Assembly: GCF_000003815.2 (NCBI RefSeq)
Contig: NC_049990.1
Span: 18,791,248-18,855,247, forward strand
DNA: 64,000 bases
Source: Branchiostoma floridae
Taxonomy: Eukaryota > Chordata > Leptocardii > Amphioxiformes > Branchiostomatidae
Direction: 5' to 3'
The notes under the pieces were generated by a model that was not told the DNA's origin, ran no database searches, and worked only from the letters and a program-made list of their open reading frames with translations. A program made the translations under genes and the position numbers. Below, in pieces: positions 46,446 to 57,200 of this stretch. Each line of letters opens with the position of its first letter. The first letter of the stretch is position 1.

Positions 46446-48050
46446 TTACACAGTGTGGATTATCGCCTCCCATAATGTAGTTGAGTTATCTATCGAACAG
46501 AGAGTAGCAAATTCTTTAGAGCAAGCGGAAAGTAATGTGAACAGCTCTGTGCGTTTGTCATTATATCGAGAACATTCCATAACAAAGTGACGTTTGTCTT
46601 CGATCTCATTTGGGCAGAATGGACAAAACCTCTGGTGACGGGGAATTTTAGTATATCTGCCGACTCCTATATTTAGTTTGTGACTACAGATTCTTATCTT
46701 TGTAATTGCTCTACGGAGTTCAAAACTGTGTACATTCGAAAGATACTTCTTTTGTCCGTATCTTTCCTTTAGCGTAGAATAAATGGAAAGTTTTGAGTTA
46801 TTCTGGATAGAAGAATGCCATTCTTGTATGTATATATCCTGTAAACGGAGTCGTAATTGGTCGGTTAGTATATCAATGTGATACGACCTCGGGTTTGTCC
46901 ATACATGTCCAAAACCATTATAGTTGAGAATGTCAGTTACGTGATTTGTCCAATCGTATTCACCGGAAAGTAAAACATCATATGCTTCACGGAGTAAAGA
47001 ATCTTCGGGTAAGTTTGCTAGTCGGTGCCAGTATCTGATTAATTGTATCTCAGCATTGATCGAAATGGGAAAGGTTCCTAACTCACCACGTATGCCGTCA
47101 TTTGATGATTTCGCATGTACTCCGAGTAAAAAATTTTTGGAAACTCATGTCAATGATATCAAATTCTGGGATACTAGTATGTGAAGAAAGTCGTATATTT
47201 TCAATTGCGAAGTTGTCATTTTCTAATTTCATTCCAGATGCAAGTCTCAATAAACTATCCTTGTCTGATCTTTTCTTAAAATGGACGACGTAAGTATGAG
47301 CGAGGTCCGAAGACACACTCTTTCTAACGGTTGCAGGGAGACCTCCATCTAAATGGAGTTTGTTTAAAAAGGAAGAGAAAACAGTTTTGGGTGAAGATTC
47401 TGCAATTTGGTTTGATACAATAATTTTGATTGCTTTAGAAGTTTGGTCACAACATGTGAGTTCGGCTCCGTACAGTAAAATTGGCAGTACAAACTTGTTG
47501 AAAAGGCTTAATCCTAAATGAATTGGAATGTTGTTGTTTTTTTCTGAGAGAAGTCAGGGGAATGCCAAGGTAAGTATAACTGTCGGTTACTTGTATTTCT
47601 TTGCCATATATATAGAATTTGTTAAATAATCTGTTGATATTACCTTTTGTAAAAACAATTACTTTAGACTAAGTTTAGTTTTAGAGACATTAACCCTTAA
47701 TTTCCATTTGTTGCAATAACATTCCAGGTTATTGATACAAGTCTGAAGCCCCTCTTTCGACAATGAGATCAAGGCTAAGTCATCTGCCAAAGATAGACAG
47801 TTTAGTGATTTAGAATTCAAAATTGCGGCGTCACATTTATCGTCAAAGCATTGAGGTAGGTCGTTAATGAGCATATTGAATAATAATGGGCTGAGATTGC
47901 AGCCTTGCCTTACTCCGCATGTGGAAACAAAGGGGCTTGACAGGCCATTTTGTAGTCTGACAGTATAGTTAACATTGGGGACATGGATTGCAATCTTAGT
48001 AGATATTGCATTTGCTATCCTTCAGCCGATTTCTTCATCTAGAAGGTGCA
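46446..48050 (-). mobile_element. Non-LTR retrotransposon, broken 3' part (reverse transcriptase and C-terminus)
   Basis: Reading the minus strand from 48050 down gives GVRQGCNLSPLLFNMLINDL, then CLSLADDLALIS (the FADD-type catalytic box), then PILLYGAEL. A linker follows, then GIRGELGTFPIS, RYWHRL, and a zinc-knuckle end CPFCPNEIEDKRHFVMECSRY, with a TAA stop at 46446-46448. The order is that of CR1/L2/Crack-type elements. The 5' end, endonuclease and ORF1 are missing. The frame is broken by a stop near 47658 and by a frameshift around 47130 in an A/T run. A further stop lies near 48017. Confidence 0.85.
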
Positions 48051-48321
48051 AATAAAGGCAGGAAACGTCAGCAAAAAGAGTAAACAACCTCAATATTAAT
48101 ATTCAAGCAACCTGTTTCAGACAATCAACACAAGTAAATAATATGACCACAGTAATTGGAAACTTTGTTATACACCATAAGGGGACGGCTACGGAAGCAG
48201 GTATGCTAAAAGGACAGTTGCAAGGCGATTTCTGTCTGTAAGAGTCAACCAGAATATTTGGAATTATTCCTAGGTCTTTTTTTTAGGCCACAACAATTAC
48301 ATCTCTTGTGCTCTTGCGTCG

Positions 48322-48426
48322 AACCCTATCCAGACCGGGGTTTTGGGGGCACCCCAGTGTAAGCCGTTTTGACATTGGCAGCATCAAAGCCTCCCCCCCC
48401 CCCCCCCCCCAGGGCTGAATAGGGTT
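48322..48426. repeat. Short inverted-repeat element with poly(C)18
   Basis: AACCCTATCCAGACC and GGGCTGAATAGGGTT bound a segment with GGGGTTTTGGGGG and a run of 18 C at 48393-48410. It sits 200 bp before the LRR gene. Confidence 0.6.
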
Positions 48427-48550
48427 AAGCGTAATACGATAGGTCAAGGAGAAGACTACTTGCTGGCTGGGAGGACAATTTTAGCCTGACAACATTATGT
48501 CTCCTGTATGAGCGACGTTTGACCTTTTTAACTGTAGATTTCCCAGTTGA

Positions 48551-48566
48551 GAATATATATATATGA
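48551..48566 (+). promoter_or_regulatory. TATA-like element before LRR gene
   Basis: GAATATATATATATG lies about 70-80 bases before the ATG. That spacing suits a TATA box with a transcript start near 48585. It may equally be a simple TA repeat. Confidence 0.35.
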
Positions 48567-48631
48567 CATGAAGCTGGCGAGACTTTACAAAAGAGATTCA
48601 TTTTCCTGTTCAGCTTTGGTAGCAGTGCACC

Positions 48632-50911
48632 ATGGGGAGAAAACTACGACGCCTCCTAATTTTTCTTCTCATCATCCTGAATGAGGCCAACAAGCCGGAA
48701 GCTGGCTGCGGCTGTGCACCATCATCACCATGCAAGTGCGTCAACCTGGGCCTCACCAGCATCCCTAGGGGCCTCCCGATATCCATCTACATGTTAGATT
48801 TAACAGGTAACCAGATAACTAGTGTTCAGCCTGGGGCATTCGCAAATCTAACCCGGCTCGAAGAGTTGTTATTGTGCAAGAACCAGATAGCAATGCTTCA
48901 GCCTGGTGCTTTCGGAAGTCTTATCCAACTCACAACGTTGTGGCTGAACAATAACAATATTTTAGACATTCAGGCGAGTGCATTTGCAAATCTAAAAAGT
49001 CTCGAAAGGTTAATCCTGTCTGGCAACAAAATAACAAATATCCAGTCTGGTACATTTGCACATTTACCCCAGATACAATGGTTGGGACTGTCAAACAACC
49101 AGATTACAATGATTCAGCCTGGTTTGTTCGCAAATCTAATCCACCTAAACCTGTTGTATCTGGACACGAACAAAATAACAACGATTCAAGCGGGTACATT
49201 TGCAAATCTACCCCGGCTACAAAAGTTGTACATGTGGGCCAACCAGATAACAACGATTAAACCAGGTGCATTTAACAATCTGCCCCAGCTACAAGTGGTG
49301 AAACTGGAGAACAACCAAATAAGAGAGATTCAGCCTGGTGTATTTGCAAATCTAACGCAGCTTCAATGGCTGTGCCTGCAGAACAACCAGATAACAAATA
49401 TTCAGCCTGGTACGTTTGCAAATCTGCCCATATACGCACGTTTGATACTCAAGTCAAACAACATATCTGTCATACCACCATCAGTCTCTGATCGGTTAAC
49501 ATCTTTTTGGGGCATACAACTTGGCGAGAACCCCTGGATGTGTGACTGTAGAGTGACTCACATCAGGATTAAAATAATCAATTCCGAACGCTTGCAAAAA
49601 CAGATAATCTGTGCCCAACCTGCCAAATTCCAGGGACACAAGCTTATAGATGTCAATCCTGAAGAATTGATTTGCGAAGAGACAACGATTTCAATACCGA
49701 CTACAATTCATATGCAAACCTCGTCGTTCCCTTCATCTCCAGTGCCAACATCTTCTTCATTTGGCAACACAGAAATCAGTCTTGGTCCAACAGCTTGCTC
49801 TGAAGGTTCAACTTCTGCCTCACAGCCCAATTTTGGCCCATTTGAAAGTGCTAACAAGTGTTACAATGGCACTGTCATATTTCGCTATCACTGGTACTTC
49901 AAACACAATGCGCGCTCTGCAGGCAAAACAAGAGCAACATTAGCTCCGCTCCTTGCAAGTACTTCAGACAAAGCCGAAGTCAGCAGTCAGTCCCATGAAG
50001 CATCTCCTAGTTTATCCCTACCTGCTCTCGTTGCCTCTATCTGCGGCCCAGTAGCTGGTGTTGTGCTGATAAGTATCATCATTCTCACAATCTGGCGAAA
50101 GAAGAGGGCCAAGAATCCTCCTTTGTCAGTAAATCCCAATGTTGTTGAAAGCAACACAGACACAGAGGTTTCGTCAATGACCGATGGTCATAATCAGACA
50201 GGACAGGGTCAGTCTCAGGCCATCACTGAACCCAACTCAAACACCACAGCTACTGTAATGACCATTGGTCATGATCAGACAGGGCAGGGTCAGTCTCAGG
50301 CCATCACTGAACCCAACTCAAACACCACAGCTACTGTAATGACCATTGGTCATGATCAGACAGGGCAGGGTCAGTCTCAGGCCATCACTGAACCCAACTC
50401 AAACACCACAGCTACTGTAATGACCATTGGTCATGATCATACAGGGCAGGGTCAGTCTCTGGCCATCACTGAAACCAACTCAAACACCGCAGCTACTGTA
50501 ATGACCATTGGTCATGATCAGACAGGGCAGGGTCAGTCTCAGGCCATCACTGAACCCAACTCAAACACCACAGCTACTGTAATGACCATTGGTCATGATC
50601 AGACAGGGCAGGGTCAGTCTCTGGCCATCACTGAAACCAACACAAACACCACAGCTACTTTAGTGACCCATGGTCATTATCAGACAAGGCAGGGTCAGTC
50701 TCAGGCCATCACTGAAACCAACACAAACACCACATCTGCTGTAGTGACCATTGGTCATGATCATACAGGACAGGGTCAGTCTCTGGCCATCACTAAAACC
50801 TTGGATGCTACAAATCTATCTTATGGCACAGGACATACTGCACTAGCTGAAGTCTCTGCATATCAATGTGTAAACACAATGGTAAAATCCCCATTTCAAA
50901 AAGAAGACTAA
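48632..50911 (+). CDS. LRR type I membrane receptor, single exon, repeat tail
   Basis: The 759-residue protein is uninterrupted by introns. Order: signal peptide (about 1-24, LLIFLLIIL core), cysteine-rich LRR N-cap (CGCAPSSPCKC), about ten 24-residue leucine-rich repeats (50-295; pattern LxxLxLxxNxIxxIxPGxFANLxxL), LRR C-cap (NPWMCDC ... CAQP ... ICEE, to 350), Ser/Thr-rich stalk, membrane helix 463-486, basic stop-transfer RKKR, and a long cytoplasmic tail. The tail holds eight 27-residue tandem repeats and ends near SAYQCV (742-747), which fits the ITIM consensus and the YxxPhi sorting motif. The ATG has a good Kozak context (CACCATGG). The family (extracellular LRR receptors, much expanded in amphioxus) suggests recognition or adhesion; ligand and signalling are unknown. 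A TATA-like run (48554-48564) lies about 70 bases upstream. Confidence 0.9.
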   Translation: MGRKLRRLLIFLLIILNEANKPEAGCGCAPSSPCKCVNLGLTSIPRGLPISIYMLDLTGNQITSVQPGAFANLTRLEELLLCKNQIAMLQPGAFGSLIQLTTLWLNNNNILDIQASAFANLKSLERLILSGNKITNIQSGTFAHLPQIQWLGLSNNQITMIQPGLFANLIHLNLLYLDTNKITTIQAGTFANLPRLQKLYMWANQITTIKPGAFNNLPQLQVVKLENNQIREIQPGVFANLTQLQWLCLQNNQITNIQPGTFANLPIYARLILKSNNISVIPPSVSDRLTSFWGIQLGENPWMCDCRVTHIRIKIINSERLQKQIICAQPAKFQGHKLIDVNPEELICEETTISIPTTIHMQTSSFPSSPVPTSSSFGNTEISLGPTACSEGSTSASQPNFGPFESANKCYNGTVIFRYHWYFKHNARSAGKTRATLAPLLASTSDKAEVSSQSHEASPSLSLPALVASICGPVAGVVLISIIILTIWRKKRAKNPPLSVNPNVVESNTDTEVSSMTDGHNQTGQGQSQAITEPNSNTTATVMTIGHDQTGQGQSQAITEPNSNTTATVMTIGHDQTGQGQSQAITEPNSNTTATVMTIGHDHTGQGQSLAITETNSNTAATVMTIGHDQTGQGQSQAITEPNSNTTATVMTIGHDQTGQGQSLAITETNTNTTATLVTHGHYQTRQGQSQAITETNTNTTSAVVTIGHDHTGQGQSLAITKTLDATNLSYGTGHTALAEVSAYQCVNTMVKSPFQKED
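50177..50800 (+). repeat. 81-bp coding tandem repeat (8 copies) in LRR receptor tail
   Basis: Units start at 50177, 50258, 50339, 50420, 50501, 50582, 50663 and 50744, exactly 81 bases apart. Each encodes MTIGHDQTGQGQSQAITEPN plus SNTTATV with small changes. Units 2 and 3 are nearly identical; the last two diverge (HYQTRQGQ; IGHDHTGQ). Length being a multiple of three keeps the frame, so copy number can vary without breaking the protein. Confidence 0.95.
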
Positions 50912-51199
50912 CAGTCATCTGGTTAACAAGAAACAAATTATCATTCATACGATTTCATTGAAATATCATTAAGAGACTAATGGAGAAGATGGAGATTATA
51001 AAAACTTAATTTAGTGATCCGCGGAGATTGCAAAAATCGTCAAAATGTTGTCAAATGTTTGGACTCTAAAGTTAACGATTTTGCTTCTGTGGAATTTCTT
51101 ATATCTTCAAAGAGCTAAACGCCTATAAAAGGACTTGGAGGAGTATTGCCATACATTTTCCATACCGGCTAACACTTGACAATGTTTCTTTTTTGTACA

Positions 51200-52640
51200 T
51201 AACATAAGATTGCATGAACATCTGTTTAACAGAGTTTTGATATAAGTCAGATGTTTTAATGTTTTCTCAGCTTATGAAGCAGATAGCTGTACATGTTTAT
51301 TGCAAATCTGTAAAAGGATGTGTTAGTATGCTGAGAACGTATTCATTGTCACAGAAAAGTTTTTAGTTCACGACAACTGCATAAAACCTACTTAAAACGT
51401 TTTTCATAAGGTCTTGTCCTTCAATTGCATGGGTAACATCCTCTGGGAACCCCAACATTGAAGCAAATAAAGCAAACAACTTGTCTTCATTGTGAAATAT
51501 AAGCGGTCAGGAAGATTGAACAAAAGCCTAGACGACTATTACTAAACACACAGAGAGTATTTCGTACAATTTTGTTAAAATTCTTTTTATATTTCCCATC
51601 ATCGAGGACTTTGGTATTGACTGTAGAGTTCTATGACATTACATCGTAATAGTATCCGTTTTCTAACATTGTTTTTACATCTATTTGCAACTTGCTTTTA
51701 TTGAATTGGATTTATTTCCGTGATGTTACTTTTTATGATTTGTCTGTACATTTAAATTTTGATCTCATTCTGTATCATTTAAGACCTACACTTTTGTGGC
51801 CATACATTTATGACTTACACTTAAGGTAGCATGAACGTCTGTTGAACAGACTTGACATTAAGTCAGATGTTTTAATTTTCTAAGCTTATGAAGCAGATTT
51901 TACATGTTTATTGTAAATCTGTATTTATTGTCACAAAGACAGTTTTAGTGCACGACAACTGCATCAAATCTATTGATTGCATTTTCCTTAAGGCCATGTT
52001 CATTCAACTGCATGGATTACATCCTCTGTGAACCCCAACAGTTAAGCAAATAAATAAATCAAACAAATTGTCTTCATTGTGAAATATAAGTGGTCAGGAA
52101 GATTGAACAAATGGATAGACGACTATTAGTAAACACACAGAGTATTTCGTACAAAAATTGTTAATTCTTTTTATAATTCCCACCTTTGTGGACTTCGGTA
52201 TTGACTGTAGAATTCTACATTATGTCATGATAGTATCCGTTTCAAACATTGTTTTTACATTGTTTTTGCAATTTATTTTGATTGAATTTGAACTTATTTC
52301 TGTAAAAGTACATTTTATAATTTGATTGTACGTACATTTGAACTTTGATCTCATTCTGTATCATTTATGACCTACTGGCCCAAAACGTAAGGTAACATGA
52401 ACATCTGTTGAACAGAATTACTTTAAGTCAGATGTTTTAACATTTCTAGGCGTATGAAGCAGATTGTTGTACATGTTTATGGTAAATCTGTAGAATGATG
52501 TATTAGTATGTTGAGAACGTATTGACTGTAGAATTCTACGACATTATATGATAACAGTATCCGTTTTCCAACATTGTTTTTACATCCATTTGCAATCTAT
52601 TTTGATTGAATTTGAATTTATTGAATCCATTTAAATTCAT
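51200..52640. repeat. Degenerate ~0.6-kb tandem duplication in LRR 3' flank
   Basis: Three related blocks begin near 51213, 51829 and 52394 with CATGAACATCTGTT followed by AAGTCAGATGTTTTAA. The first two also share GAAATATAAG-GGTCAGGAAGATTGAACAAA and AAACACACAGAG blocks. Spacings are about 616 and 565 bases. The third unit is shortened. All lie between the LRR stop and the convergent polycystin gene. Confidence 0.8.
51466..51471 (+). terminator. First poly(A) signal after LRR gene
   Basis: This is an AATAAA 555 bases past the stop. A related copy (AATAAATAAA near 52049) recurs in the next unit of the duplicated 3' flank, and another AATAAA sits at 52983-52988. Confidence 0.45.
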
Positions 52641-53171
52641 TCTCTGATCTTTCAGCTGGTTTGTACCTTTTACGATATGGTAGAAAACATTTTTTGGAAA
52701 AGGATGAAGCTAGATGACATCCAAATAATGGAGCCAGTATGGTCTTGTTTTTTGGAGAAGTTACCAGACCAATGAAAAGAATAAGAACTTATTATCTGTC
52801 ATGTCTACAAAGATGAAGTAAATAACAATAGTACAGATGTGTAGTTGAAGTGCAAAACTTGCTTCAATGGAATACTTGCTTCAATGTCAGAAGCATATGT
52901 TGTAACAGTAAAAGGAAGTATTCAATTAGTCAAAGAAACGCTGCCTGTATTTGTGTGACTATTGTGAAAGTAGTGCGTAGAAAATAAAATACACGAAAAA
53001 GTACAAATTCAAGAGTTTCTCTTCAAATGATTTTCGTGCGGTTTCTTGTGGAACAAACTCAAAGGTATACATGGTTATAATTGCACCGTATCGAGAGGTA
53101 AACTTCATATTTTACCACCATGAAGCCTATAGACAGAAAACAAGTACCCGATTGAGATGCAACACATCATG

Positions 53172-53177
53172 TTTATT
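53172..53177 (-). terminator. Polycystin poly(A) signal
   Basis: On the minus strand this reads AATAAA, 1043 bases after the stop at 54220. It is the only such hexamer I see in the 3' flank. It lies just 184 bases from the last plus-strand poly(A) signal of the LRR side. Confidence 0.5.
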
Positions 53178-54219
53178 CTCAACTACACATGTATTATCTA
53201 CATTTTAACACCACATGTGCACAAAGCGCTTATATTACGTGCAAGAAAGACAAACATGAATAGTCTACACAATGTAATCACACCACTCTAGGTAGGAAGG
53301 AGTTATTTTAAGATTGATACACTGATGGTTTCAGTGCAGTGTCAGCAACAACGTGTACAGTTACCCGAAATAATTTGGGCCATCATATGACAGATATCAC
53401 ATTGAACATGCATGACAATTGATAGATATACAATAAATGGCAAAATGCAACACATAGAACAACAATGTCTTCAATTTACATATCTAAAGAAGGCTTAAAA
53501 TAGCACTAATTATAATGTTAAGTATATTCACCTACTAGCCATTAGATCAAGAAACAAGTACCGATAGTTACTTCCATTTGAATTCACACATTCAAAGCAA
53601 TATTTCAAGGACAACGTTTGAGTTGGATCAACATGTTCCGTTTTAAGACAGGTGTAATATTAATAAATAATTGGCAGTGTATCAAAGGTGTTTGATAAGT
53701 ACTGGTATAATGGGCTGTGTAATACATGTTAAACTCAGACCTGCAAGAAGAGATCAGACCATCGTCATAAAGCACATAAAGTCGTCCGAGAGTCGAGGGT
53801 ATTGATCTACGAGGCTCAATGACCTGTGAGCAATCGCGCGAAGATCAAGAGAACATCGGGCGTATTACTGTGACAGTCGAAAATCTCATTTAGAGCCCGC
53901 AGACTAGTCGGCCTCTATGACAGATTCTCCTATATTATGTGACAGGGTCGTAAGAAATGGACCCTCAAGGATCGAAAGGTGTGGTAGGAAAGACATCTAT
54001 TTTCTATTTTATCTACAATACAATAGCTGTCGTATCTGATCTCCAAATAGATCCTACGATGGCATAGTACGATGAGATAGTACCAAACTGGCCAAGGAGT
54101 GTAGTCAGACAAGCGGTGTACATTTACCCCTGTAGCTATCCAAACACGCTCCTAGGCCGGCTCCACTCCTCTGACAGCTTTTGATACTATTTAATGCTAC
54201 CGTATGATCTGCTTGGAGA

Positions 54220-57200
54220 TTAGTCATATTGTGGATGGTCCACATACACGTAGCCTTCGTCAGACTTCCCCGTTGTAGGGCCGGGCTGGTGCTGAAAGCT
54301 GCTTACGCTGACAGTCTCGGGGTCCCAGTGGGGCGTGTCGAAATCGTCGTCTATACTGAGCCGTCTGCGGAGAATAATGTAGAAACTGATTAGTCCACAT
54401 ATGGTGCTACATTTGGTGGAGAAGGTCTTTTCAACTTTAGACTACCCAGTATGGCTCGATTCATCACGTGATGCGTAGTGAACATAATTGTGAAGACTGG
54501 TGAACATTCAATTGCCTTTATTCTGTCTAATCGGCACTGTGCATATGGGTATGTACTAGAAACGCAGTTTACGCCAAATGACTGAAAACGCATATAGAAC
54601 AAAGCACATCATTCTGATGAAGCCCCATACGTTCGTGATTAATCCAGTGTGCGTGTTTAAAAATGCCTACGTTTTATTCACTTTTGCAAATTTATCGCTA
54701 AATCTGCTTATCCATTTTCCTGTTTTTCTGTGGGACTTTGGTCAAGCCTGCGGCACCAACTTTGGACCCGGACCAAACTAGCCTTCCCATGCTGTAAGTC
54801 TCGAATTACACCATTTCGCTTTCAATCCTGTTGCCGGTCTGCAATGTTAAAATAATTGCGAACACACACAAAGACATACAAACACGAAGACCGAAAACAA
54901 TACCTCTCGGATCCGGATACAAATAAAATAAGGCAAGAAAACTTACCTCCGCCAGGTGCTCCGGATGTACTCGTCCACGATGAACTCCGCCTGCCCATCC
55001 AGGACGTCCTGCACATAGAGATTGGACGCCCGCCGGTACAGCATGTCCACACGGTCCACGATACATTCCGTGGTGTACTCAATATACACTGGGTCTGGAA
55101 GATAAAAACATCATTATCATCAAAATACCATAGGTTATGTAGGATTTGCCACAAGGATAACATAGTCTTCATAACTATACGTCAGCCATACCATGGACAT
55201 TATATAGAATAGGACATCATCTTACAATTAAATGTCCACGATAATACATAGCATACCGACCCAACGAACCGAAACTTAGACTCTTTTGAAAATCAAAGTG
55301 ATACCGATCGAGTTAAGCTCAAAATAACTCAGTACACAGATGAGCTACTCCTCGAATGGTCCTGACTGAGAAAAGAGAGTTGCCTGTGTCTTAGGTTCAT
55401 GGTTGATGAAAGCTACTTGACTATACTGGGGAAACTCCCATAGCCCAATAAACAAGTGTACAATAAACAATGTAAAACGGTTTTACGTCCATCCCAAAGA
55501 CTGCAACCCTTTATCTCTAGTAGCGTATGTGTGGGTTGAGTGACACAGTCTGGATTTTCACTCAAGACTTCTTGGCCTAGAGGCAGGGTCACCAACCACT
55601 AGCAATAGTATACGCACGCAATGTACAACGACTTCGCACGCTACAACGACTACACACGTTACAACGACCAGAAATGTCACATGTTTGGTCTCCAATACCT
55701 ACCACGGTTGTCGTCTTGGCCATCTCCTATGACCATACCGGCAACAGCCTTCAGGTTTTTCTTCACTCGACCCGCCAGAAAGTCCATGATTTCGTAGTCG
55801 TTAGGCTGCTTGGATATATCACTTCGCACCTAAAGGTTGGAATAGTTCATCATCATTTAAATCACACCTTATTTTTAACCATGACATAATGACCCTTTTG
55901 TTCAGAAATTTAAAATGTAGATATTCAAATCCGAACCCAATCCTATTGTATTGTATTGTAGTAAAGCAGACGTCTCACTGGGCTGCGCCTGTTGGCGACA
56001 AAATATTTGCGGCAACTTTGCGAATTCTTCGCCAATTTTCTCGAGCTTGCTATATTATGTGCGACACAGGGGTAATACTAGTATACGTGACATCTACAAA
56101 GAAAATGGCCGCGCTCGGAATATCACATCCACAGTTTCCGCTCCAAATTAGATTTTTCAAAGACCAATTCCAGCCTGTTGGCGACGTGTTGGCGACGTGT
56201 TGGCGACGTGTTGGCGACTAGTCTTTTTGCAAACAATCGCCGAAGAGCATGGTCCAGTGAGAAACTCGCTTATATTAAACGCTATCTCTTTACTAGTATT
56301 TACAAGCCGGTTTATCAATTAGTTTATTTGTTACATGAATCAGCTGGGGGATTCGTACCTCCACAAAACTGTCGTTGATGATGGTGAAGGATATGTTGAT
56401 GATGACGAGGAATACAGTCAACATGAAGGTGATGAAAAAGACCGGCCCCAGGACCATGTGGATGTCCGTCAGTTCCTGGTGGTCAAACTTCCCGATGGTC
56501 ATAGAGAAAATGGTCTCAGCGGCACTGATGACGTTGTTGTATCTGTGCAATGGGAACAAAAAACAAGTAAATTTAGTCCAAGTAGATTTAAGTCATGGCA
56601 CGATGACCTTGTTGCTAGGGTTGTAACGTTGACTCAAAATCTGGAGGTACTAAGTTTGAATCCCTGACGGATACAGATATTGTGCCCCTGGGAGAGGCAT
56701 TCTAATAGCAATTTCATCACTCGACTCAGACGTCAAAGAGTAAATTATTCTCGTCAAGGGCCGTCCCTCGGATATAACGTTAAAGGGAGGCCCCTCTATA
56801 GCGCTAGCACGTAAAAAAACCGCCACACTACTCAATTAGAGTATGGACCCTTCCCGGTGTGAGAGGATCAAATAAATCCTCTGGATATGCAGCTTGTACT
56901 CTCAATACAAACCTGGTGTGTTTTGCCATGAGGTGGTTGACTAGGTTTGCAGAACAAACAAAACTCCCAAAATGTGTTTGCAACGACTACAAAACGATTT
57001 TGTGCCTCCAAGTAAGCTCTTAAATCTCAAAGTATGAGCATACAGTATAATGTGTAGTTTACAATGTGTTTCGAAGTGGATTGATTACTAGAAGTGCATC
57101 TCGTATGTTGTTTTTCACACGAATTTCATGAAACATGGTCATGGTGTGTCCTAGCAGAAATCCGTGTACGCTTTATATATGACAAAAGGACTAACTTCAA

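Noticed and set aside
49078-49943. Secondary frames inside the LRR gene
   Set aside because: They are out of frame with the clear 759-residue receptor and show only LRR codon shadows.
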